Part shown: positions 1 to 9,400 of the stretch, one piece after another
Layout: every line of letters begins with the position of its first letter
Position numbering within the stretch: the stretch's first letter is position 1
Assembly (NCBI RefSeq): GCF_030409525.1
Contig: NZ_JAUFQB010000004.1
Coordinates: 18,252 to 82,251, forward strand
Reading direction: 5' to 3'
DNA: 64,000 nucleotides
From: Kaistella yonginensis
Lineage (GTDB): Bacteria > Bacteroidota > Bacteroidia > Flavobacteriales > Weeksellaceae
The notes under the pieces: model-generated
Told to the model about the DNA's origin: nothing
The model's database searches: none
Seen by the model: the letters and a program-made list of their open reading frames with translations, nothing else
Position numbers and translations under genes: made by a program

Positions 1-948
1 AAAAACCAGCCATTTCGCTTCGTAGAACTTTTTAATCTGATTTTTTTGCCGAAGTTTAAACGTTTTTGGAATTTGCTCATAAAAAGAAAAATGGGCACGA
101 ATGACCGCCCAAAAATGAGACCTGCCGTGTTTGTATCCAAAATAAATTCCTGCAAATCCATCGAGGATTAACCGAAAAGGAATCAACCAAACTAAGGTAG
201 AAAAAGGTGCATTTTTTAAAAGCATCGAAAAATTATTTCGGATATTTAAGAATGTCTTTTGTGGACTTTGTTTATTTAATGTTCCGCCGCCCACATGATA
301 AACCGCAGATTTTCCGGTATAAAATATTTTCTTTTCTGAGTTTTTTAAACGCCAGCATAAATCGATCTCTTCTTGATGGGCAAAGAATCGTGCATCAAAG
401 CCATTTTGGGCCCAAAAATCCTGAGAACGGATAAAGAAACAACATCCTGAGGCCCATAAAATTTCGATTTCATCATCATATTGACCCTTATCTTCTTCGA
501 TGTTTTCAAAAATTCTTCCGCGGCAATACGGATAACCAAGATTATCAAGAAAACCACCTGCAGCTCCCGCAAACTCAAAATGCGTTCTTTTATTAAAATC
601 AAGAATTTTAGGCTGAACAGCACTAATGTTTTTGTCACGCTGAAAAATAGCAAGAATGGGTCTGATCCAGTGAGCAGTCACTTCAACATCAGAATTTAAG
701 AGACAGTAAAACTCGTGTTGAACTTTTTTTAAACCTTCATTGTAACCGCCTGCGAATCCGTAATTTTTAGTATTAACAATGATTTTAACCATTGGAAAAT
801 TTTCCTTTAGAAATGAAATAGAATCATCAGAAGAAGCATTGTCTATGACGTAAATAAGTGCATCTTCAGAATGTTCAATAACGTTGGGTAGAAATTTTTC
901 TAACCAGTTTTTTCCATTCCAATTAAGTATGACGATTGCTAAATCCAA
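1..948 (-). CDS. Family 2 glycosyltransferase, cut by the window edge
   Basis: The minus-strand frame is open from about 948 to base 1 and leaves the window, so the C-terminus is missing. The translation starts (M)DLAIVILNWNGKNWL, the usual opening of GT2 enzymes, and continues with VIDNASSDDS, NYGFAGGYNEGL and LLNSDVEV, the nucleotide-sugar binding part with its DXD-like acidic motif. FFAHQEEIDLCWR follows and then a hydrophobic, basic tail. The frame has no ATG; TTG at 948-946 is the natural start. It lies 37 bp behind the lipid A acyltransferase gene on the same strand, which suggests a role in cell-surface glycan or lipopolysaccharide synthesis. Acceptor and sugar cannot be read from the sequence. 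Confidence 0.85.
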   Translation of the reverse strand, partial: MDLAIVILNWNGKNWLEKFLPNVIEHSEDALIYVIDNASSDDSISFLKENFPMVKIIVNTKNYGFAGGYNEGLKKVQHEFYCLLNSDVEVTAHWIRPILAIFQRDKNISAVQPKILDFNKRTHFEFAGAAGGFLDNLGYPYCRGRIFENIEEDKGQYDDEIEILWASGCCFFIRSQDFWAQNGFDARFFAHQEEIDLCWRLKNSEKKIFYTGKSAVYHVGGGTLNKQSPQKTFLNIRNNFSMLLKNAPFSTLVWLIPFRLILDGFAGIYFGYKHGRSHFWAVIRAHFSFYEQIPKTFKLRQKNQIKKFYEAKWLVF

Positions 949-985
949 TAGTAATTTGCTAAATAAGGTAAGAATATTTACGAAT

Positions 986-1861
986 CTAAGTGCCCATAAC
1001 TTTGATGGCGTTTTGATATTTCCATCTTCTGTGCGACCAAAGATAATTGTCTGGTCTTTTATTAATGGTATTTTCTAACCGTTGATGAAATTTTTTAACA
1101 ACTTCATGTTCTACAAATTTTTCACCATCCGGAAGAATACGATAATAATTTACCTGATAAAAACCTCGCTTTACTTTTTTCATATCGCAGTAAATAAAGG
1201 CCAAATCCATTCTGGTCGAAAGCTTATCGTAACCTACAAAAACGGGTGTTTTCTGGTTCAAAAAATTTAAACCGTAAGTCACTTCTGAAACATGTGGCGT
1301 TTGGTCTGCAACAAATAAATAAATAGAATTACCATCGTTCGGATTTCTGAAAATGTGGCGTACCACTTCTTTCGCTTCTAAGGGTTGATTGCCGAATCGG
1401 GTTCTGAGTTCTTTTATCTTCTGCTCCCAAAAACCACTTTGAACCTTGCGATAAACTGGGAAACTCTTGTCCTGTGGCACTGCCATTGCTAAGGCATTAA
1501 ACCATTCCCAGTTAAAAACATGTCCGGCCAAGAGAATAATGTTTTTCTTTTCATCATAGGCTTCCTGAAAAACATTTTGGTTAATATGCTGAACACGAAC
1601 CCGCAATTCAGTAGAGGATACCGTAAATGATCGAAAAGTCTCGACGATATAATCGCAAAAATTAAGATAGAATTTTTTTTCAATTTTTCTGAGTTCCTCA
1701 GGAGATTTTTCAGGAAAAGAATTTTGAAGGTTTTCACGAACCACATTTTTTCGGTAGCCTACAAGATGATAGATGACAAAAAATATGAAATCTGAAAATA
1801 GATACAAAATCCGCAGCGGCAGTTTTGTAAAAAGCAGTAAGATTTTGAATATAAAGTTCAT
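986..1861 (-). CDS. Lipid A biosynthesis acyltransferase (LpxL/HtrB-like)
   Basis: A 291-residue protein with an N-terminal hydrophobic anchor (about residues 5-35) and the HX4E acyltransferase motif in LLAGHVFNWEW (His114, Glu119). Length and layout fit the LpxL/LpxM family, which adds secondary acyl chains to lipid A at the inner membrane. A TAAATTTG box (complement of about 1875-1882) lies shortly upstream of the start. The glycosyltransferase gene follows on the same strand. Which acyl position it modifies is unknown. Confidence 0.87.
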   Translation of the reverse strand: MNFIFKILLLFTKLPLRILYLFSDFIFFVIYHLVGYRKNVVRENLQNSFPEKSPEELRKIEKKFYLNFCDYIVETFRSFTVSSTELRVRVQHINQNVFQEAYDEKKNIILLAGHVFNWEWFNALAMAVPQDKSFPVYRKVQSGFWEQKIKELRTRFGNQPLEAKEVVRHIFRNPNDGNSIYLFVADQTPHVSEVTYGLNFLNQKTPVFVGYDKLSTRMDLAFIYCDMKKVKRGFYQVNYYRILPDGEKFVEHEVVKKFHQRLENTINKRPDNYLWSHRRWKYQNAIKVMGT

Positions 1862-1947
1862 AAATTAGGTGCAAATTTAGTGATAATTAAGTTTATGGTT
1901 CATTCTATTTTTATTAATTTGCAAACGATAAATAGATCCCTTAAAAA

Positions 1948-2538
1948 ATGAAAAAAACAATCCTAAGAATATTTGCTGTTTCAGCTTTGTTGATTACCAA
2001 TTTGGCTTGTTCCCAGAAAACGGAAAGCAGCACTATGAAATCAACACAAACAAAGAAGTCGAGTGCAGTTGAAGCAGACAGTATTGCGATTATAGAAGCA
2101 AAGAAAAAAGTGGCTGCAGAAGAGAAAGCTAAACTTCCGAAACCTTATAATGATAAGGAAAATGCAGAAGCGAAAATTGCTGAATTGGTAAAACAGGCAC
2201 AACTGGAAAATAAAAATATTATCCTACAAGCTGGTGGAAACTGGTGTATTTGGTGTTTGAGATTTAATCAGTTTGTGCAAACCACTCCGGAACTTAAAAA
2301 TATAGTGGATGAAAATTATCTGTATTATCATTTGAATTATTCTCCTGAAAATAAAAATGAAAAAGTATTTACGAAGTATGACAATCCTGGAGCAAAATTC
2401 GGTTATCCCGTTTTCATTATTTTAGATAAAAACGGTAAAATGATTCATACCCAAGACAGCGCAGTTTTGGAGGAAGGAAAAGGCTACAGTATCGACAAGG
2501 TTAAAGCGTTTTTCCAGAAATGGGCGCCTAAATCTTAA
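1948..2538 (+). CDS. Thioredoxin-fold lipoprotein
   Basis: A 196-residue protein. The N-terminus has a lipoprotein signal with lipobox LACS (Cys21), so it is probably anchored in the periplasmic or outer-membrane leaflet. A charged, low-complexity linker (about 25-75) is followed by a thioredoxin-like domain with the redox motif WCIWC (Cys100, Cys103) and the cis-proline region GYPVFIILD. It resembles the thioredoxin_7/DUF255-like groups. It probably acts as a thiol-disulfide reductase or isomerase; its substrate is unknown. It is monocistronic and followed by a strong terminator. Confidence 0.85.
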   Translation: MKKTILRIFAVSALLITNLACSQKTESSTMKSTQTKKSSAVEADSIAIIEAKKKVAAEEKAKLPKPYNDKENAEAKIAELVKQAQLENKNIILQAGGNWCIWCLRFNQFVQTTPELKNIVDENYLYYHLNYSPENKNEKVFTKYDNPGAKFGYPVFIILDKNGKMIHTQDSAVLEEGKGYSIDKVKAFFQKWAPKS

Positions 2539-2544
2539 AGCAAA

Positions 2545-2580
2545 AGTCTCGTCAGTTAACTGATGAGATTTTGTTTTTTT
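2545..2580. terminator. Rho-independent terminator between convergent genes
   Basis: TCTCGTCAG (2547-2555) pairs with CTGATGAGA (2560-2568) across a TTAA loop, followed by a T-rich tract. It lies between the thioredoxin-like gene and the convergent aldehyde dehydrogenase gene. Confidence 0.8.
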
Positions 2581-3940
2581 ATAAGAGTTTTTTAATCCAA
2601 TGCAATTTTTTGTCGGAATAAGGCGGATATTTTAAATCAGGTTCGCCCCAAGTTACGCGACTGAGAATGGCTTTCTGATGAGAAAAAGCATCGAAACCAA
2701 ATTTTCCATGATAATTCCCAATTCCAGAAGTACCAACGCCGCCGAATGGAAGATTGTCATTGCTTAAATGCATCACCACATCATTAATACAACCGCCACC
2801 AAAAGATATTTTCGAAATAAAATGTTCTTTTTCTTCCGAATCATTTGTAAATAAATACGCAGATAAGGGTTTCTCTCCTTTTGCGATTTGAAGCAATGCT
2901 TCATTGAAGTTTTTAAAAGTTAAAACCGGTAAGATTGGTCCAAAAATTTCTTCTTGCATCACCGCGTCAGCCCACGTCACCTTATGCAGGAGTGTAGGCT
3001 CAATATATTTTGATGATGCATCGCTTTTTCCACCATAGAAGACTTTTTCTTGATCAATTAATTTTAGCAACCGATCAAAATTTCGATCATTGATGATTCT
3101 TGTGTAATGTGCTGCATCTGGCTGATAATTAAATTTCTCAATATAAGATTTCAACGTATCCAGGAAGCTATCCTTCACTTTCTCATCAACCAGAATGTAA
3201 TCGGGGGCCACACAAGTTTGACCGGCATTCAGGAACTTTCCCCAAACAATTCGCTTAGCAGCAACTTCAAAATTTGCACTGGAGGTTACAACGGCCGGGC
3301 TTTTTCCTCCTAATTCCAAGGTTACCGGCGTTAAATGCTTTGCTGCTGCTTCGTAAACGATCTGCCCAACTTTCGGACTTCCGGTGAAAAAAATCTTATC
3401 GAACTTTAGTTTTAATATTTCAGTGATCTCTTCTACACCACCTTCTGCAACAAACAAATATTCTTTGGGAAAGTTTTCATTAATAATTTTGGCCATTGCT
3501 TTCATTGTGTTTTCTGCAACTTCACTTGGTTTTAAAATACACGTATTTCCAGCAGCTATAGCAGCAATTACCGGCGAAAGCGAAAGCTGATACGGATAAT
3601 TCCATGCGCCGATGACTAGCGTACATCCCAACGGTTCGGGATGGATTTTGCTGGAGCCCAATTGATTGGCGAGATTGGTGCGCACTCGTTTTGGTTTTGC
3701 TAAAGAATGTAAGTTTTTAAGGTAATAATCGATGTCTTTTAAAACAAAAGAAATTTCGGTCGTGTAGGTATCAAATTTTGATTTTCCGAAATCCCGGTAA
3801 ATGGCTTCGTATAATATATCCTCATTTTTAATAATGACTTCTTTAAATTTTTCCAAATAGATTTTTCGGAATTTCAGATTTTTAGTTTTCTGACTAGTGA
3901 AAAATTCTTGTTGTCGTGTTAAAATATCGTGAAAATTCAT
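2579..3940 (-). CDS. Aldehyde dehydrogenase (ALDH3-like)
   Basis: A 453-residue NAD(P)-dependent aldehyde dehydrogenase. Visible motifs are GAWNYPYQLSLSP, the cofactor-binding FFTGSPKVGQ (about 185-193), the general base in TLELGGKSP (Glu209) and the nucleophile in NAGQTCVAP (Cys243). The short length and the C-terminal end LKYPPYSDKKLHWIKKLL fit class 3 enzymes, which oxidise medium or long-chain and aromatic aldehydes. No cognate pathway genes are next to it. Confidence 0.9.
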   Translation of the reverse strand: MNFHDILTRQQEFFTSQKTKNLKFRKIYLEKFKEVIIKNEDILYEAIYRDFGKSKFDTYTTEISFVLKDIDYYLKNLHSLAKPKRVRTNLANQLGSSKIHPEPLGCTLVIGAWNYPYQLSLSPVIAAIAAGNTCILKPSEVAENTMKAMAKIINENFPKEYLFVAEGGVEEITEILKLKFDKIFFTGSPKVGQIVYEAAAKHLTPVTLELGGKSPAVVTSSANFEVAAKRIVWGKFLNAGQTCVAPDYILVDEKVKDSFLDTLKSYIEKFNYQPDAAHYTRIINDRNFDRLLKLIDQEKVFYGGKSDASSKYIEPTLLHKVTWADAVMQEEIFGPILPVLTFKNFNEALLQIAKGEKPLSAYLFTNDSEEKEHFISKISFGGGCINDVVMHLSNDNLPFGGVGTSGIGNYHGKFGFDAFSHQKAILSRVTWGEPDLKYPPYSDKKLHWIKKLL

Positions 3941-4070
3941 CGCTTTTATTTATTAATTAATCGTAGTTTAGATTTTTGTTAGGGGCAATTTCGTTGAACC
4001 TCGTGGTTAGCGTTATTTATAACAACTATCAATCCAAACAAATTTACCGTAAAAAAATAAATCATTAGCA

Positions 4071-4877
4071 ATGGATTTCAAAAATAAAATAGTTCTTATT
4101 ACGGGCGGTTGTTCCGGAATAGGAAAAATCATGAGCCGCAAATCTCTGGAAAGAGGTTGTTCACAATTAATTATTTGGGATATAAACGAAGAAGGTTTAG
4201 CACGAACCAAATCAGAATTCTCCACATTGGGTGGTGAGGTACTTACTTATAAAGTTGATGTGTCTGATCTTGATGAAATTAAAATTAATGCGCAACGCGT
4301 AAAAACTGAAGTGGGTTCCGTTGACATTCTAATCAATAATGCTGGTATTGTAGTAGGAAAATATTTTCATGAACACACCCATGAACAGATTGAAAAAAGT
4401 ATGTCGATTAATACAACTGCTGTAATGCACACCACTTTGGAATTTTTACCTGGAATGATCGCTAAAAATTCCGGTGCTATTTGTAATATTGCTTCCTCGG
4501 CAGGCCTAATTTCTAATCCGAAAATGTCGGTGTATGCTTCATCAAAATGGGCAGTAGTTGGTTGGGGCGACAGCGTTCGTTTGGAAATGAATCAGTTAAA
4601 GAAAAATATTTCTGTTACGACCATCATGCCCTTCTTTATCAATACCGGAATGTTTGATGGCGTGAAGTCGAAAGTACTGCCAATTTTAGAACCTGAAAGA
4701 ACTTCAGAACGAATTATTAAAGCAATCGAAAAGGAAACCAAAATGTTTGCTTTGCCTCTTCCTTATTGGTTTATCCGACTTTCGCAAGGATTACTTCCAA
4801 TCCCAGCATTTGATTGGGTGATGCAAAATGTGTTTGGAGTTTATGACACCATGAAAGAGTTTACCGGACGAAAATAA
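4071..4877 (+). CDS. Short-chain dehydrogenase/reductase
   Basis: A 268-residue classical SDR. The Rossmann motif TGGCSGIG is at 11-18, NNAG at 89-92, and the catalytic residues are a Ser near 142-143, Tyr155 and Lys159 (YASSK). The C-terminal part after the catalytic site is amphipathic and long, as in membrane-associated retinol/sphinganine-type SDRs. Substrate and cofactor preference cannot be read. It is divergent from the aldehyde dehydrogenase gene, so a shared lipid-aldehyde role is possible but unproven. Confidence 0.87.
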   Translation: MDFKNKIVLITGGCSGIGKIMSRKSLERGCSQLIIWDINEEGLARTKSEFSTLGGEVLTYKVDVSDLDEIKINAQRVKTEVGSVDILINNAGIVVGKYFHEHTHEQIEKSMSINTTAVMHTTLEFLPGMIAKNSGAICNIASSAGLISNPKMSVYASSKWAVVGWGDSVRLEMNQLKKNISVTTIMPFFINTGMFDGVKSKVLPILEPERTSERIIKAIEKETKMFALPLPYWFIRLSQGLLPIPAFDWVMQNVFGVYDTMKEFTGRK

Positions 4878-4901
4878 ATTTTTTGCCTGAAATAATTTCC
4901 T

Positions 4902-4909
4902 TAAATTTG
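4902..4909 (+). promoter_or_regulatory. Putative -7 box for purB
   Basis: TAAATTTG matches the Bacteroidetes TAnnTTTG box 24 nt before the purB ATG. A TTTG lies 16 nt upstream (4882-4885), slightly closer than the usual spacing. Confidence 0.5.
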
Positions 4910-4933
4910 TGCGAGTAAAAAGTAAAAGAAAGA

Positions 4934-6361
4934 ATGAATTCCTATAAAAATCCCCTTGAAGAACGCTATTCAAGTGAGGAAATGCTCTACAATTTCTCAC
5001 CGAATAACAAGTTCAGAAACTGGAGAAAATTATGGATCGCTCTGGCCGAAATCGAAAAAGATTTAGGGCTCGACATTTCCGTAGAGCAAATCGCACAACT
5101 TAAAGAAAACGCGGAAGACATCGATTATGAAAAGGCGGCGGAGTATGAAAAAAAATTCCGTCATGATGTGATGGCACATGTTCACACGTATGGCGACGCT
5201 GCCCCTTTGGCAAAAGGAATAATCCATTTGGGTGCAACTTCAGCATTTGTGGGCGATAACACCGATCTGATTCAAATGCGCGACGGTCTTTTGTTGATCA
5301 GAAAACAATTGGTCAATGTCATGAAGAATCTGGCTGATTTTGCGATTCAATATAAAGATTTACCGACGCTCGGTTTTACGCATTATCAACCTGCACAACT
5401 AACAACCGTGGGAAAACGTGCGACTTTATGGTTACAGTCTTTAATTTTAGATTTTGAAGAATTAGAATTTTTCTTAGAAACTTTAAGATTTCGCGGCGTA
5501 AAAGGAACCACCGGAACTGCGGCGAGTTTTTTGGAATTATTTGATGGTGATTATTCCAAAGTAAAACATTTAGATAAAGAACTTTCAAAACGTTTTGGGT
5601 TTGATAAAGTATTCGGTGTTTCCGGCCAAACCTATGACCGTAAAATTGATGCAAAGGTTGTAGCGTTACTTTCTAATGTCGCACAATCTGCGCACAAATT
5701 CACCAATGACTTAAGATTACTTCAGAATTTAAAAGAAATAGAAGAACCATTCGAGAAAAACCAAATCGGATCTTCTGCGATGGCCTATAAACGAAATCCA
5801 ATGCGTTCGGAAAGAATAGGAGCCTTGGCAAAATTCGTGATGTCACTTTCTACAAGTTCCGCAATGGTCGCATCGACCCAATGGTTTGAAAGAACTTTGG
5901 ATGATTCTGCCAATAAGCGATTGACCATTCCACAAGCGTTTCTTTCAATTGATGCTATTCTGATGATTTGGAATAATATCATGAATGGAATCGTAGTTTA
6001 TGAAAATAGAATTCAGAAACATATAATGGAAGAACTTCCGTTTATGGCGACCGAATATATCATTATGGAAGAAGTGAAAGCTGGTGGCGACCGACAAGAA
6101 ATTCACGAAACCATCCGCGTTCATTCCATGGAAGCTTCAAAAAAGGTTAAACAAGAAGGCAAAGAAAATGATTTAATTAGCAGAATTATGAACGACGCCT
6201 CCTTAAAACTGGATAAATCAAAATTGATGGAAGTGCTCGACCCGAAAAACTTCATCGGTTTCGCACCCATTCAAACCGAAGAGTTTATCGAAAATGAGGT
6301 AAATCCAATCTTAAAAAAGTACGCCGAACTCATCGGATTAAAAGCCGACCTTAAAGTATAA
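4934..6361 (+). CDS. purB: Adenylosuccinate lyase
   Basis: A 475-residue enzyme that cleaves SAICAR and adenylosuccinate in purine synthesis, releasing fumarate. The fumarase/aspartase-superfamily signature GSSAMAYKRNPMRSERI lies at about 279-295, and THYQPAQLTTVGKR carries the conserved His region. LGATSAFVGDNTD is the N-terminal substrate-binding motif. It starts the block purB, purL, (SatD pair), purC, purF, all on the plus strand. A terminator follows directly, so it is transcribed separately from purL. Confidence 0.95.
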   Translation: MNSYKNPLEERYSSEEMLYNFSPNNKFRNWRKLWIALAEIEKDLGLDISVEQIAQLKENAEDIDYEKAAEYEKKFRHDVMAHVHTYGDAAPLAKGIIHLGATSAFVGDNTDLIQMRDGLLLIRKQLVNVMKNLADFAIQYKDLPTLGFTHYQPAQLTTVGKRATLWLQSLILDFEELEFFLETLRFRGVKGTTGTAASFLELFDGDYSKVKHLDKELSKRFGFDKVFGVSGQTYDRKIDAKVVALLSNVAQSAHKFTNDLRLLQNLKEIEEPFEKNQIGSSAMAYKRNPMRSERIGALAKFVMSLSTSSAMVASTQWFERTLDDSANKRLTIPQAFLSIDAILMIWNNIMNGIVVYENRIQKHIMEELPFMATEYIIMEEVKAGGDRQEIHETIRVHSMEASKKVKQEGKENDLISRIMNDASLKLDKSKLMEVLDPKNFIGFAPIQTEEFIENEVNPILKKYAELIGLKADLKV

Positions 6362-6368
6362 ATATTTA

Positions 6369-6396
6369 ATGCAGTCTTTTTGGCTGCATTTTTTTT
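6369..6396 (+). terminator. Rho-independent terminator after purB
   Basis: ATGCAG (6369-6374) pairs with CTGCAT (6384-6389), followed by a T-run to about 6396. Confidence 0.75.
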
Positions 6397-6428
6397 ATCG
6401 CTTTTGGCAAGTAAATAAATCTTATAAT

Positions 6429-6472
6429 GTCCTGAAAGGACGATTTAATAAAGAATAGGATATAATCCTATT
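6429..6472 (+). promoter_or_regulatory. Two-hairpin leader element upstream of purL
   Basis: Hairpin 1 is GTCCT-GAA-AGGAC (6429-6441). After 12 nt comes hairpin 2, AATAGGAT-ATA-ATCCTATT (6454-6472). The same architecture with compensating base changes lies in front of purC at 11656-11699. It ends 13 nt before the purL ATG. It may be a structured leader or a copy of an intergenic repeat family. Confidence 0.6.
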
Positions 6473-6485
6473 ATAAAAATTAAAA

Positions 6486-9400
6486 ATGAAAAAAAGAATC
6501 TTCGTAGAAAAAAAAGGAATTTTCGATGTTGAAAGTCCGAAAATTTTTAATGAAATAAAAAATATCGTACCCCATATTAAAGACGCTAAAGTCTATAATG
6601 TTTATGATGTTTTCGGTGTGAATGATGATGAGCTTTCCAAAGTGATTGCCAGTACTTTTGTGGATCCCGTGACCGATATTTTACATGAAGAAAATCCTGC
6701 GAAAAATCTATATTTCGCGACTGAATTTTTACCAGGTCAATATGACCAACGTGCAGATTCGGCGCAACAGTGTATTGCCTTACTAACTGAAAATGAACAA
6801 GGTAAAGTTAGAAGTGGTCAACTCATCGAATTGTTTGGTGTTTCTGAGGCCGAAGTTGAAACCATTAAGAATCATCTGATCAATAAAGTGGAATCGCAGG
6901 TTAAAGATTTATCAAAATTAGAAATTCCGGTGGAAGAATCTCCTGATCCAGTTATTGTTCATGAAGGTTTCACAGATTTTTCTGCGGAAGAATTAAAAGC
7001 ATTTTATGATGATCATGGTTTTGCTTTAGATATTGATGATTTAGAATTTATTCAAAATTATTTTAAAACCGAAAATAGAAGTCCGACCGAAACAGAACTT
7101 AAAGTTTTGGATACATATTGGAGCGACCATTGCCGACACACGACTTTTGAAACAGAATTGACTGATATTCAATTTAATGATTCTTTTAAATCGACTTTGC
7201 AAACGATATTTAATGATTATTTAGAAAAGAGAAAATTTTTAGGTAGAGAAGCGAAACCAGTGTCATTAATGGATCTTGCTACGGTTTGTGCAAGATATTT
7301 CCACAAGACAGGGAAATTAGAAAATCTTGTGGTTTCCGATGAAATCAATGCCTGTACAATTGAAATTGAAGCAGATTTTGATGGTAAAAAAGAACCTTGG
7401 TATTTGTTATTTAAAAACGAAACCCATAATCACCCAACTGAAATTGAGCCTTTTGGTGGTGCCTCAACTTGTTTAGGTGGAGCAATTCGCGATCCTTTGT
7501 CCGGACGTGCTTTTGTTTATCAAGCGATGAGATTGTCAGGAGCAGCCAATGTTTTAGAGCCAATTTCTGACACTTTACCTGGAAAACTTCCGCAAAGAAC
7601 GATTACGAAACAGGCAGCAAACGGTTATTCCTCCTATGGAAATCAAATTGGTTTAGCCACAACATTGGTGAATGAAATTTACCACGAGGGTTACAAAGCA
7701 AAAAGAATGGAAGTTGGTTTTGTCGTGGGTGCCGTGAAAAAAGATTGGGTCAAAAGAGAGCAGCCCCAAAATGGTGATCTCGTTATTCTATTAGGAGGCG
7801 CAACCGGAAGGGACGGTGTTGGCGGCGCAAGTGGAAGTTCTAAAGTTCAAGATGAAACTTCAATTCATACGTTATCAACTGAAGTTCAGAAAGGGAATGC
7901 AGTTGAAGAGCGAAAAATTCAGAGACTCTTTAGAAATCCTGAAGTCACGACTTTAATTAAAAAATCAAACGATTTTGGGGCAGGTGGAGTTTCGGTGGCG
8001 ATTGGTGAAATCGCTGACTCACTGGAAATTAACCTCGATATTCTTCCTAGAAAATATGAAGGTTTAAATGGAACTGAACTCGCTATTTCTGAATCGCAGG
8101 AAAGAATGGCGGTTGTTATTGAAGCGAAAGACAAAGAAAAATTTATCAGGTTTTGTGAAAAGGAAAACATAAAAGCCGTAGAAGTGGCGAAAGTAACCGA
8201 TTCCGGTAGAATGCAGATGTTCTGGCAAGGGAATAAAATTGTAGATTTAGGTCGGGAGTTTTTAGATACCAATGGTTGTGCAAAAACACAGCATGCGCGG
8301 GTATCACACCTGCAACCTGTTGAAAATCAAATCATAAAGTTCAGTGAAGAGAATTTCTTAAAAATACTTTCTAGTAAAAATGTCGCTTCCCAAAAAGGAT
8401 TGGCAGAAATGTTTGATGCTTCTGTGGGTGGAACGACCGTTGCGATGCCGTTTGGTGGAAAACACCAATTGACCCCTATGGAAGGAAGTGTCCAAACATT
8501 ACCGATTCTAAACGCCAAAAATGTTGAAACAGTCTCTTTAGCAAGTTGGGGTTTTGATGCCGATTTGTCGTCGCAAAACTCCTTGGTTGGTGCCGCAAAT
8601 GCCGTTGTTGAAAGTGTTGCTAAAATTGTCGCTATGGGTGGTGATTATAAAAACATCCGTTTGAGCTTCCAAGAGTATTTTGAAAAACTAGGAAATTACC
8701 CAGAGAAGTGGGGGAAACCTTTGGCTTCTTTGCTTGGGGCGTATGATGCGCAGATGAATTTTGAGTTGGCTGCGATTGGCGGTAAAGACTCCATGAGTGG
8801 AAGTTTCCAAGATATTCACGTTCCACCGACTTTGATTTCTTTTGCCTGCGCGAATGGAGAAAAGAAAAATATCATCTCACCAGAATTCAAAAAAACAGGA
8901 AATAAATTGTATTTATTCCAACATATTTCGCAAGAAAATGGAATGCCGAATTACGAAGATTTAAAACAGATCTTTGATTTCATATTTGAAAACATTAAGG
9001 CCAAAAAGATTGTTTCGGTGAAAACAGTCAAAGAGGGTGGAATTGCAGTTGCCTTAGCAAAAATGAGTTTTGGTAATCACCTTGGAGCAGAAATTAAGGC
9101 AGACGAAAAGTTGCTTTTAACAAAGAATATTGGAAGTTTTATTATCGAAAGTTCGGTAACGCTAGAGAGCAGTTTGCTTCAAGTCATTGGTGAGGTTAAT
9201 GATTCAGATGGTTTGAAAATCAGAAATTTGAACTTCAATATCAAAAATTTACTTGAAGTATGGAGTGGAACTTTTGAAGAACTTTTTCCAACAAAGGAAA
9301 ATAAAAAAATCGTTGTTGAAATTGATTCAAAATTAAATTCAATTCAACCCAGAACGATTTATTTTAACAAACATCAAATTGCGAAACCGAAAGTTTTTGC

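Noticed and set aside
345..653. 102-residue minus-strand frame within the first gene
   Set aside because: It is a different frame of the same strand; the frame matching a glycosyltransferase runs through the whole stretch.
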